From assembly GCF_002251945.1 (NCBI RefSeq), contig NZ_NDHW01000190.1, positions 1 to 63,985 on the forward strand: a stretch of DNA of 63,985 nt. Reading direction: 5' to 3'. Below the pieces are notes generated by a model that saw only the letters and a program-made list of their open reading frames with translations, was not told the origin of the DNA and searched no databases. This document shows positions 43,110 through 51,031 of the stretch, piece by piece (positions within the stretch are counted from its first letter, which is position 1; each line of letters begins with the position of its first letter). The position numbers were made by a program, and so were the translations under genes. The stretch comes from Pseudanabaena sp. SR411 (lineage in GTDB: Bacteria; Cyanobacteriota; Cyanobacteriia; Pseudanabaenales; Pseudanabaenaceae).

Positions 43110-44192
43110 TTGTCTGTATTAATTAACTATTCATTTTTATTAACTAAGCCTACAGGAACTACAACCTATGCGCTTAGTATTTTACCTTTCCTAAAGAAGG
43201 TTGAGCCGATAATTTTAAGCTCACGATCTTTGCCTAATTACAATTGCTATCAAACACCCATTAATCAAACAGCAGAACAAGGATTTAAAGGGCATCTACG
43301 TCGCTTAATGTGGATACAATTTCAATTGCCAAAAATCTACAGAGAGCTAAAATCGCAACTTTTGTTTTCGCCAATATCAGAAGCACCATTATGGTCTCAA
43401 TGTTCTACGGTGGTGATGGCTCATGATTTTATCCCTTTGAGATTTCCTAAACGATTTTCCCCGCTTACACCCTACAATCAATATTATGTACCTCAGGTTT
43501 TATCTCAGGCGCAGCATATTGTTTGCAATTCCCAATCCACTGCTGACGATATCGTTAAATTTTGTCATATCCCATCGCATAAAATTACCCCTATTCTTTT
43601 AGCGTATGATGCGAAGCATTTTCGAGAAATCGTAAACAAGTCAGAATCTAGATCATTACATCCTTACTTTTTATATATTGGTAGGCATGATCTGTATAAA
43701 AATGTTAGTCGTTTAATTTCAGCTTTTGTAAGTTTACCATCACATCATGAATATCAACTTTGGCTGGCAGGACCTTCAGACGATCGCTACACACCAGCTT
43801 TAAAAAAACAAGTACAAGAATTAGGACTAATCGATCGCGTCAAGTTTCTGGACTATGTACCCTATGATGATTTACCGAAAATAATTAGTGGCGCGATCGC
43901 TTTAGTCTTTCCATCACTGTGGGAAGGATTTGGTTTACCTGTACTCGAAGCAATGGCTTGTGGGACTCCCGTAATTACATCTAACTTGTCATCTTTACCA
44001 GAAGTTGCTGGAGATGCAGCCATTTTGATCGATCCTTACAATGTGGAAGAAATTGCCGATGCGATGCAAGCGATCGCTAATGATTCAGGACTGAGAGCAA
44101 AACTATCTGCTCTTGGGCTGGCTAGAGCTAATTTGTTTAGTTGGGAGAAAACTGGAAAAGCAACTGTTGAGGTGTTACAGAGATTTATGTAG
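43110..44192 (+). CDS. Family 4 glycosyltransferase, last gene of the glycan cluster
   Basis: 360 aa with a TTG start at 43110, 2 bases after the previous stop; coupling is likely. GT-B motifs: [58 protein letters not shown], and [20 protein letters not shown] with the E-x7-E donor site. The family includes mannosyl- and rhamnosyltransferases. The 5' half is AT-rich and free of HIP1, whereas the 3' half has several GATCGC sites (about 43788, 43829, 43893, 44067). The boundary of the exchanged DNA may therefore fall inside this gene. Confidence 0.9.
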   Translation: MSVLINYSFLLTKPTGTTTYALSILPFLKKVEPIILSSRSLPNYNCYQTPINQTAEQGFKGHLRRLMWIQFQLPKIYRELKSQLLFSPISEAPLWSQCSTVVMAHDFIPLRFPKRFSPLTPYNQYYVPQVLSQAQHIVCNSQSTADDIVKFCHIPSHKITPILLAYDAKHFREIVNKSESRSLHPYFLYIGRHDLYKNVSRLISAFVSLPSHHEYQLWLAGPSDDRYTPALKKQVQELGLIDRVKFLDYVPYDDLPKIISGAIALVFPSLWEGFGLPVLEAMACGTPVITSNLSSLPEVAGDAAILIDPYNVEEIADAMQAIANDSGLRAKLSALGLARANLFSWEKTGKATVEVLQRFM

Positions 44193-44211
44193 CACTTTTG
44201 GAGCAATCTTT

Positions 44212-45030
44212 TTATATTGTGATTTCGGGAATGTCGGCGATATTGCTAGGTATTGGGCTTGTTAACAGATTGCCCCGATCACAGCGATCTCGAAACTCAC
44301 AATAATTACAATCAGAACTATGAAGCGGTAATTTAGGATAATCAATTGCTTGGTTAATTTCTGCCAAAATTTGCTTTAACTTGATTTCCGTACTCATATA
44401 CTCCTCCTGTGAGTAAGGAATGATAACTGATTCAGCCGTATTGGCAAACCAATAGGTCATTGATAATTGCTCAGGGGTGTAGCTAGTTGTTGTAGCTAGT
44501 AGATATAGATAAAGTCGGGTTTGCCAATTAGTTTTTAATTTTTCCGCAGCGATCTCCACTTGATGGGTTTTCCAATCGAGGATTTGAGCTTGACGATCGC
44601 CCAAAATCAAAAAGTCGTAAATTGCAGTTAAGACAAAATACCCTTGACCATAATCGCTATTCTGACTATGATGCAGCGACATTTTGATTGGCATTTCTAA
44701 AGTGCGTCGATGTTCACAGAGGCGATCGCCAGTAATCATCGCTGGAGGTTGATGCTCAAAAGCCAATAGCCACGATTGCAACTTTGGGTCACTACTGGCT
44801 AGTACTGCCACATCTAGCCCTAGCTCTTTTTGCTGCATTAGTAAGTGAAAATTAGAGCCTAAGAGCAAATTTTTTTTGCTCTGCAAATCAGCTTCAGGTA
44901 AACTCAACTCCTCTAGAAAACTATATTGATATTTACGCCGACAAATTTCCCAAATATTGAGATGTCCCTGTGAAATTGAAGTAATTGGCGAAATAGCTGT
45001 CATTGCAGATTTGCGTTCTTGTAGTACCAT
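44212..45030 (-). CDS. PD-(D/E)XK nuclease family protein with four-Cys cluster
   Basis: 272 aa from ATG 45030; an internal ATG at 45003 is equally possible. The RecB/Cas4-like order is visible. Cys28-region NIWEICRRKYQYSF comes first, then LLGSNFHLLMQQ with the early His, TAIYDFLIL with the active-site Asp, QILDWKTH with Asp-x-Lys, and RLYLYLLATT. Last comes DCNYCEFRDRCDRG with three Cys. One N-terminal and three C-terminal Cys is the arrangement of the iron-sulfur staple in AddB/Cas4-type nucleases. No cas genes or repeats are near, so a housekeeping repair role is more likely than CRISPR adaptation. Confidence 0.83.
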   Translation of the reverse strand: MVLQERKSAMTAISPITSISQGHLNIWEICRRKYQYSFLEELSLPEADLQSKKNLLLGSNFHLLMQQKELGLDVAVLASSDPKLQSWLLAFEHQPPAMITGDRLCEHRRTLEMPIKMSLHHSQNSDYGQGYFVLTAIYDFLILGDRQAQILDWKTHQVEIAAEKLKTNWQTRLYLYLLATTTSYTPEQLSMTYWFANTAESVIIPYSQEEYMSTEIKLKQILAEINQAIDYPKLPLHSSDCNYCEFRDRCDRGNLLTSPIPSNIADIPEITI

Positions 45031-45068
45031 ATCGTCAAACGATCGCCATCATCCATGAATACACCCAA

Positions 45069-48000
45069 ATGAATTCACCAGTGAATGCGCCTGTCATTCC
45101 CCACTCCAATTCTTCGATGCGCCGATTTTTAAAAATCGTCAATCTGCGTCCAGATGAAGCTGAACGCACGTTTTTGATGTTTTTATTTTACGGTGCAACA
45201 TCAATTGGAGCGGTATGGCTTGAGTATTCTAGCTCTACCTTGTTTCTTCAAGCCTATACGGCTGAGAATCTGACTTGGGTATACATTGCCACAGCTTTTG
45301 TGGTGACTGCTTTAGGTGTGTTTTACTCATGGTTGCAAAAAATATTCCCTTTGCGTTGGGTGATGCTAGGCGTATCCTGCTTGCTGGCTCTGCCACTGCC
45401 TTTGGCATGGATGGGACTCATGCAAGAAGGCAAATCGTTTATGTACATGGCGGCCGTATTCGGGATTCGCCTGTGGGTTGAGGGTATTTATGTACTGAGC
45501 AATATTAATAATGACATTGCGGCAAACCAGTTATTTAATATTCGGGAAATTAAACGAGCTTTTCCCTTAATTAGTACAGGGATTATTGTTGCGGAAATAG
45601 TAGCAGGGTTTTCCTATCCATTGTTGGTAAGTTGGGGTGGGGCAACGAATATGACCCTTGCCACTTGTTTGATGTTAGCGATCGGTTCTTGCGTACTGTT
45701 TTATCTGAGTACCCGCTATAAACAAGCTTTTCCTAACTCTGTCTATAACAGTGAAGAAGATAGTGAGATTTCTACCCGTACTCTCAAAGGTAATATCCGC
45801 AAGTATGTCTGGCTTTTGTTTGGCTTTTTTATTGCCGCTCAAGTTTTATTTTTCATGATTGAGTTTCAGTATCAATCACAACTGGAAATTCATCTAAAAA
45901 CTGAAGAGGCGATCGGCAGCTTTTTGGGCATTTTTGGCGGAATTATGGGGGTTTTTAAGCTGGCTCTTCAGCTTTTTGGCTCTAGTCGGATTATTGAACG
46001 GATTGGGGTGTTTTTTGCGGTACTAATGCCACCTATAGGCATCATCATTACAGGCACGATCGCAGGTTTTGCTCCATTTGGTTTATTAGTAGGTTTTGTA
46101 GTTCTAAAATTCTTTGATGAATTATTTCGGTTTACCATTGTTGCGGCTACAGCACCCACACTCTTTCAGGCTGTACCAGATCTGTTTCGCAGTCAGATCC
46201 AATCTTTTGTGCGGGGTATTGCTGATCCCTTGGCTACAGGTGGAGCGGGAGTATTAATTTGGGTTGTAAGTGAAGTTTTTAGACTGAATAATGTCAGTGC
46301 GGCTATTTCTGCTCAGTGGTTTGCAGGGGTAATTGTGTTGGTTGCGATTATCTGGGTAATAGTTATTTGGTTATTGCGACGGGGGTATTTGGAGCTTTTG
46401 ATTCAGAGTGTGGAGCGGGGGCAACTGAGTTTGTTAACTGTCGATACTCGCGAAGTTCGTCGGGCAGTGTCGGAGTCGATGACTAGGGCCGAAACCCAGA
46501 CTGAGCAATCGGTCTGTATTGACCTATTGACGCAAATTGTGCCGCAAGCTGTGGGTGAGACTCTTGCGCCAATGTTGTCACAGATGACACCAGACTTACA
46601 GGCGCAAAGTATTGCCGCCATGCTGGAAAATCCTGAGCCGAGGTATTTGTCCTATATTCGCGAAGTGATGCAATCGCCTAATGCATCGCCACAAGTACAA
46701 GCTCTATGCTTACGCTATGTGTTGCTAGCCGATGAAAAGAATCGTGATATTGATGGGTTACGCAAATATTTGGGACCAGAGCAAAATCCAATTATTCGGG
46801 GTACGGCGGTGGCTTTGATGATGCGGCTAGGGGCTTCGTCACAGGTTGCTGAAGCAACTAATACTTTGCGGCATATGATTACCAGTTCATCACAACCTGA
46901 GCGGGTCTTAGGTTGTCGAGCTTTGGCTGAAGCCGCCTTTATGCAGTCTCTACGTTTTTATGTACCGCAGTTGTTGCAAGATCCATCGATTGAAGTGCGT
47001 TGTGCATTGCTAAGAGCGATCGCCGCCACTCGTGCTAGTGAATATTTTCCATCGATTATTCGGGGGTTGCATTACAAGGCAACGCGCAAAGCTGCTCATG
47101 AGGCTTTAGTAACCCTTGGGGATGACGCAATTCCCTCTTTACTAGAACTATCCTTTAGCGATCGCAGCCCTGATAATGTAAAGATCCAAGCTTGGGACAT
47201 TTTGGGAGAAATCGGCTCTCAGACTTCCATTTCGGTGCTAGCCAATAATTTGTCTAAATCTTGGGGTAAGCATCGACGACAAATTCTGCGTACTCTCATA
47301 CGCATACCTCAAGAACAAGGTATTGAGGCGATCCTTGAACTGATCGGACGTAGTGGTATTGAGAAAATGGTGATTCAAGAGCTTGGGGTAATGACTGAAG
47401 CTTGGGCAGGTGTAGTCGATCTGTCTGTGGATCAAGTCTCCACCACAGAGGCTAGTCTATTGATCGATTCGTTGCAGAATGAAGCGATCAGTAGCTTGGA
47501 ACGAATTTTCTTGATGATGAAATTACTTTATTCAGCATCAGCAATTCAGGCGGCGGCTTTTAATATTTTGTCTGACTCTAAGAGCAGTCTCGCTCGCGGC
47601 ATGGAAATCTTAGACAATACAGTTGACTTGAGCGTAAAACAAATTATCTTATCAGTGGTTGACAATCGCTCGATCGCGGATAAATTAAGCGTTCTTGCCA
47701 ACATCCATCCCTATCAGCCCCTGTCACCATCCAAACGGTTACAGCAGCTTGTGGATTTACGCTATTGCCTATCAGACTGGACGTTAGCTTGCTGTTTTCA
47801 TGTGGCGCGGACACAATATTGGAGTGTGCCTGCGGAGGCGATGTTGAAATGTCTAGAACATCCCACGGGTTTTGTCAGAGAGGCTGTAGTGTCTTATTTG
47901 CAAGTTGCTTCGCCGCGATCGCTGGTCAAGGTTTTGCCACATTTGCTCAAGGATCGTGATTCTTTGGTACTGGCTCAAGCAAGGGCTATTTCCTATTACT

Positions 48001-48119
48001 TTCAAAATAATGGCAAAAATATTCTAAATCTAAGTGATAATTTGCATGATAGTAAAGATATAGATACTGAGATAAGAGCCAGAATGGGCGGCAAACCAAA
48101 TGGTTATGGGGAGTCTTAG
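45069..48119 (+). CDS. NTT/Npt-like nucleotide transporter fused to HEAT repeats
   Basis: 1016 aa from ATG 45069 (the upstream in-frame TTG at 45003 would overlap the divergent gene). Residues about 1-450 form roughly twelve membrane helices of the ATP/ADP-translocase-like superfamily (LRPDEAERTFLMFLFYGATS; VEGIYVLSNINNDIAANQLF; REIKRAFPLISTGII). Residues about 470-1000 are alpha-solenoid HEAT repeats (LRYVLLADEKN; RGTAVALMMRLGA; IEVRCALLRAIAAT; AWDILGEIGSQ). Transport substrate is unknown, as free-living bacterial members of this fusion type are not classical energy parasites. A cyclic-nucleotide-binding protein is encoded 3 bases downstream, suggesting regulated activity. Confidence 0.82.
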   Translation: MNSPVNAPVIPHSNSSMRRFLKIVNLRPDEAERTFLMFLFYGATSIGAVWLEYSSSTLFLQAYTAENLTWVYIATAFVVTALGVFYSWLQKIFPLRWVMLGVSCLLALPLPLAWMGLMQEGKSFMYMAAVFGIRLWVEGIYVLSNINNDIAANQLFNIREIKRAFPLISTGIIVAEIVAGFSYPLLVSWGGATNMTLATCLMLAIGSCVLFYLSTRYKQAFPNSVYNSEEDSEISTRTLKGNIRKYVWLLFGFFIAAQVLFFMIEFQYQSQLEIHLKTEEAIGSFLGIFGGIMGVFKLALQLFGSSRIIERIGVFFAVLMPPIGIIITGTIAGFAPFGLLVGFVVLKFFDELFRFTIVAATAPTLFQAVPDLFRSQIQSFVRGIADPLATGGAGVLIWVVSEVFRLNNVSAAISAQWFAGVIVLVAIIWVIVIWLLRRGYLELLIQSVERGQLSLLTVDTREVRRAVSESMTRAETQTEQSVCIDLLTQIVPQAVGETLAPMLSQMTPDLQAQSIAAMLENPEPRYLSYIREVMQSPNASPQVQALCLRYVLLADEKNRDIDGLRKYLGPEQNPIIRGTAVALMMRLGASSQVAEATNTLRHMITSSSQPERVLGCRALAEAAFMQSLRFYVPQLLQDPSIEVRCALLRAIAATRASEYFPSIIRGLHYKATRKAAHEALVTLGDDAIPSLLELSFSDRSPDNVKIQAWDILGEIGSQTSISVLANNLSKSWGKHRRQILRTLIRIPQEQGIEAILELIGRSGIEKMVIQELGVMTEAWAGVVDLSVDQVSTTEASLLIDSLQNEAISSLERIFLMMKLLYSASAIQAAAFNILSDSKSSLARGMEILDNTVDLSVKQIILSVVDNRSIADKLSVLANIHPYQPLSPSKRLQQLVDLRYCLSDWTLACCFHVARTQYWSVPAEAMLKCLEHPTGFVREAVVSYLQVASPRSLVKVLPHLLKDRDSLVLAQARAISYYFQNNGKNILNLSDNLHDSKDIDTEIRARMGGKPNGYGES

Positions 48120-48122
48120 GCA

Positions 48123-48569
48123 ATGTTAACCAGTATTGATCGATTGCTATTGGTGCGCGGAGTTCCAATTTTTAAGGAATTGCGCGATGACTTCTTGGTT
48201 CGCCTTGCTTCGATCATGAACGAGGTTTCCTATCCATCTGGCAAAATGATCTTTGCCCAAGGTCAAGAGGGGCGATCTCTATATATTGTGGTTGCTGGGC
48301 GAGTGCGGGTGCATTTGGGGGATAAGGATCTGGCTCTTTTAGACAAGGGTAGTTGTTTTGGGGAAATGTCGCTGTTTGATGCAGAGCCGCGATCAGCTTC
48401 GGTAACGGCTATTTCTAGTTGTGATTGTCTGGTGCTAACGCAGCAGCAGCTATATGAAGCGATCGATGAAACTCCCGATATTGCGGTCAATATTATTCGT
48501 TTGCTATCCCGTCGCATTCGTAGCCAAAATATCCAACTCAACGAGTTGCAAGCTTCTGAACCACATTAG
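48123..48569 (+). CDS. Cyclic-nucleotide-binding domain protein
   Basis: 148 aa, one cNMP-binding domain without a DNA-binding domain. The beta-roll shows MIFAQGQEGRSLYIVVAGRV, and the phosphate-binding cassette FGEMSLFDAEPRSASVTA contains the Glu and Arg that grip cAMP/cGMP. It begins 3 bases after the transporter-HEAT gene, so it is probably its regulatory subunit. Single-domain cNBD proteins may also act as sensors for other partners. A hairpin repeat at 48582-48628 follows and probably ends the transcript. Confidence 0.9.
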   Translation: MLTSIDRLLLVRGVPIFKELRDDFLVRLASIMNEVSYPSGKMIFAQGQEGRSLYIVVAGRVRVHLGDKDLALLDKGSCFGEMSLFDAEPRSASVTAISSCDCLVLTQQQLYEAIDETPDIAVNIIRLLSRRIRSQNIQLNELQASEPH

Positions 48570-48581
48570 GAATTTATAGCG

Positions 48582-48628
48582 CCCAAACAGTGTGAGGCGG
48601 CGCTTTGCGCCGCCTCACGCTGTTTGGG
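48582..48628. terminator. GC-cored hairpin between convergent genes
   Basis: Arms 48582-48603 and 48607-48628 pair with one G-T position around TTT; core GGCGGCGC-TTT-GCGCCGCC, outer end CCCAAACAGTGTGA. It fills the spacer between the cNMP-binding gene and the convergent GT39 gene and is followed by TTTTAT, so it can serve as a shared terminator. Confidence 0.8.
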
Positions 48629-48630
48629 TT

Positions 48631-50265
48631 TTATCCGTAGGGTCGTGGATAGGGTTTTAGCATTGGTGACGCGCGATAGACTGGAAAAATTTGGACGGCT
48701 TGCCCTCCTCGTTTAATGGGAATGTCCGCAATTTTCTCTAGAGATTGAAAGTAACCTGCATATTTATCTAGGGGTTGAGGGAATCTCTCATCTTTTATAA
48801 ATTGCTCTGAAGTGATGTAGAGCGAAGTCTTACCAACAAAATCTTCAGCTTTGCTCCAATAGGCAAACCCGCGCAAATCTTCATCAAAACAAGTCACTTT
48901 TTTACCCAGTGGCTCGATCGCCATGCCCACTTGCCCTGCCACAAAGAAATTATTGCTAAATACAAAATCAGATTTTGCTAATTCTGCTTTGAGCATGGGC
49001 GAATCAACAAAGGCTTGGCGTAACTGCTCAATGTCAATCATCTGGGTAGAGGGATCATCTTTGGCTTCCCAGAAACCACCTGCGATCGCCGCATCCCCAC
49101 CTTTCTGCGCGATCCCCAAATGCACATGTAGTAATCCAATTAGCAACAGCGGCAAAATCACTACCCCCGATCCCCAAAGCCAATTACGAATAAATTTGGG
49201 ACGCTTTAACTGCACTTGAGCAGCCCGTTCGCCCAGTAAAAGTGTTGCCCCAAAAAATCCTGGCATATGCCATGAGGGCAGGATTTGAATAAATCCGCCC
49301 ATAAAAGTAAATCCAAAGAAAATTGGCGCTGACACACAGAGGATTAGCAATCTTTTGGTACGCAGGATATCTTCGGCGATCGCTAATTCATGGCTATTTT
49401 CATCAGTTTTTTCTTGTCTTGTAGGAACTTTTACCAACTCCCCCAATGTCCGAAAACTTGTCCACCATAAAGGAAATCCAAACGTAGGAAACAGATAACC
49501 AAGCGCTAATAGAATCGTTACCAACAGACGCTCTAGGTTATAGCCCTGAGAAGGCACAGCCCGCCCACTCTGAAAGCGAAATGAGGCAAAATCATGTTGG
49601 TAATTCCAGATCAGCACGGGAGAAATGGCGATCGCAAATAAAGCGATCGCTACTAAAGTCCACCCTGAGAATAAAGCTACTCGATGGCGACGGCTGAACA
49701 AGCAAAATAGTACTAATCCGCCACCGAGCAGCACTCCATGATATTTACCTAGAAATGCGAGACCAACTAGTAAACCAATAACGGCAAGGCGGTAGGTCGG
49801 TTTGTAATCACTAACTTGATTAGCAACTTGATCGGGCGGAAAAAATTCTGTAGCGGCAACCCATAAGCAAGCTGCCCAGAAAAACATCAAGGCATTATCA
49901 GGCAAGGTCAGAATACCAAAGGCAATCTGGAAAATCGGAATTGTGGTCAAAATCGCCAGAGTTAAAGTGGCTGTGCGATCGCCAAATAGTTTACGACTAG
50001 CTAAGTAGGAGAAAATTAATGTTCCTGTATACAGTAAAACCCCACCTATCCGCAGCGTAAAAGGTGTCACTGCCCCCGTGAGCCAGATGCCAATTCCTGC
50101 TGTAAAGGCAACTAGTGGAGGATGATCGAAATAACTCAGGTTTAGATTTTGGGTATATAGGTAATAGTAAGCTTCGTCAAAGCCGATGTTGAGATAGATC
50201 GCGCATACAGCCCTAAACAGGAAACCCCACAATAATATGGCGATCGCCCACTTATGAATTTTCAC
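48631..50265 (-). CDS. ArnT/PMT-like GT39 membrane glycosyltransferase
   Basis: 544 aa starting with a GTG at 50265 that has AAGGA at good distance. The GT-C signature is clear: NIGFDEAYYYLYTQNLNLSY carries the Asp-Glu pair after helix one, then FDHPPLVAFTAGIGIWLTG, and LPDNALMFFWAACLW. About ten to eleven membrane helices are followed by a soluble C-terminal domain. Such enzymes transfer a sugar from polyprenyl phosphate to lipid A, protein or another lipid outside the membrane. It is separate from the glycan operon and on the other strand. Confidence 0.9.
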   Translation of the reverse strand: MKIHKWAIAILLWGFLFRAVCAIYLNIGFDEAYYYLYTQNLNLSYFDHPPLVAFTAGIGIWLTGAVTPFTLRIGGVLLYTGTLIFSYLASRKLFGDRTATLTLAILTTIPIFQIAFGILTLPDNALMFFWAACLWVAATEFFPPDQVANQVSDYKPTYRLAVIGLLVGLAFLGKYHGVLLGGGLVLFCLFSRRHRVALFSGWTLVAIALFAIAISPVLIWNYQHDFASFRFQSGRAVPSQGYNLERLLVTILLALGYLFPTFGFPLWWTSFRTLGELVKVPTRQEKTDENSHELAIAEDILRTKRLLILCVSAPIFFGFTFMGGFIQILPSWHMPGFFGATLLLGERAAQVQLKRPKFIRNWLWGSGVVILPLLLIGLLHVHLGIAQKGGDAAIAGGFWEAKDDPSTQMIDIEQLRQAFVDSPMLKAELAKSDFVFSNNFFVAGQVGMAIEPLGKKVTCFDEDLRGFAYWSKAEDFVGKTSLYITSEQFIKDERFPQPLDKYAGYFQSLEKIADIPIKRGGQAVQIFPVYRASPMLKPYPRPYG

Positions 50266-50311
50266 TCTAAATTCCTTTAACTAATGTACGAATAATTTTA
50301 AACCGCTATAG

Positions 50312-51031
50312 TTATATTTCCAGCTTGGCTAGAGTTTGCTGTCTTTTTTCCCAGTCGGGCATACATTTAGTCAGGAGTTGCCAGAATTTAGGGCTATGGT
50401 TCATGAATTGCAAGTGGCAAAGCTCGTGCATGATGATGTAATCGATGCAAGGGGTAGGGGCTTTGATTAAGTCTAAGTTCAGGACAATTCGCCCTGATGG
50501 TGTACAGCTACCCCATCGATTTCGCATTTTGCGGATCGCCATATCAACTTTTTCGATATCTAGAAATGGCTTGCTCGATCGCAGACATAGGGATAAACGC
50601 TGCTCAAAAAATGGACGAGATCGCTGGCGATACCAAGCATCCATCATTTGGCAAATCGAGTCTGTATCAGTGCGATCGCATACGCAGACATGAAAAAATG
50701 CACCTTTAAGCTTTACCGATGAGATTTCGCCAATTTCTACTTTGAGGCGATATTGCCGCCCCAAGTATCGATGGGTTTCTCCAGATATCCATTGGCGCGG
50801 TGCTAGGGGTGGTGGTAGTTGCTCAAACTCTTGGATGCGGCGATCGATCCAGATCGCGCGTTTACGAACTTTTTCTTCGATTTTCAGGAGGCTGGTGTCG
50901 TGGGGGGCGATAACAGCAACATTGCCATCGGGATGAACGCTAATTTCTAGGGTCTGGCGATCGCTGCGGTAGAGTTCATAGCTTAGCTGAATCCCTTTAG
51001 CCGTGAGGGAATATTTCTCTGGTAGTTTCAT
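50312..51031 (-). CDS. YgjP/M48-like zinc metallopeptidase
   Basis: 239 aa. HELCH at 202-206 gives two zinc His and the catalytic Glu; His212 in NHSPKFW is the third ligand. RKMRNRWGSCTPSGRIVLNL just before is diagnostic for the YgjP/DUF45 family. The ATG overlaps the hsdR stop (ATGA), so it is the last gene of the restriction-modification operon. Members of this family are often found next to type I hsdR genes. Its substrate is unknown; protein turnover of the restriction complex is one possibility. Confidence 0.9.
   Translation of the reverse strand: MKLPEKYSLTAKGIQLSYELYRSDRQTLEISVHPDGNVAVIAPHDTSLLKIEEKVRKRAIWIDRRIQEFEQLPPPLAPRQWISGETHRYLGRQYRLKVEIGEISSVKLKGAFFHVCVCDRTDTDSICQMMDAWYRQRSRPFFEQRLSLCLRSSKPFLDIEKVDMAIRKMRNRWGSCTPSGRIVLNLDLIKAPTPCIDYIIMHELCHLQFMNHSPKFWQLLTKCMPDWEKRQQTLAKLEI

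Noticed and set aside
44212-45030. Cas4 call for the four-Cys nuclease
   Set aside because: No CRISPR array, cas1/cas2 or other cas gene is visible, so only the broader PD-(D/E)XK family is supported.
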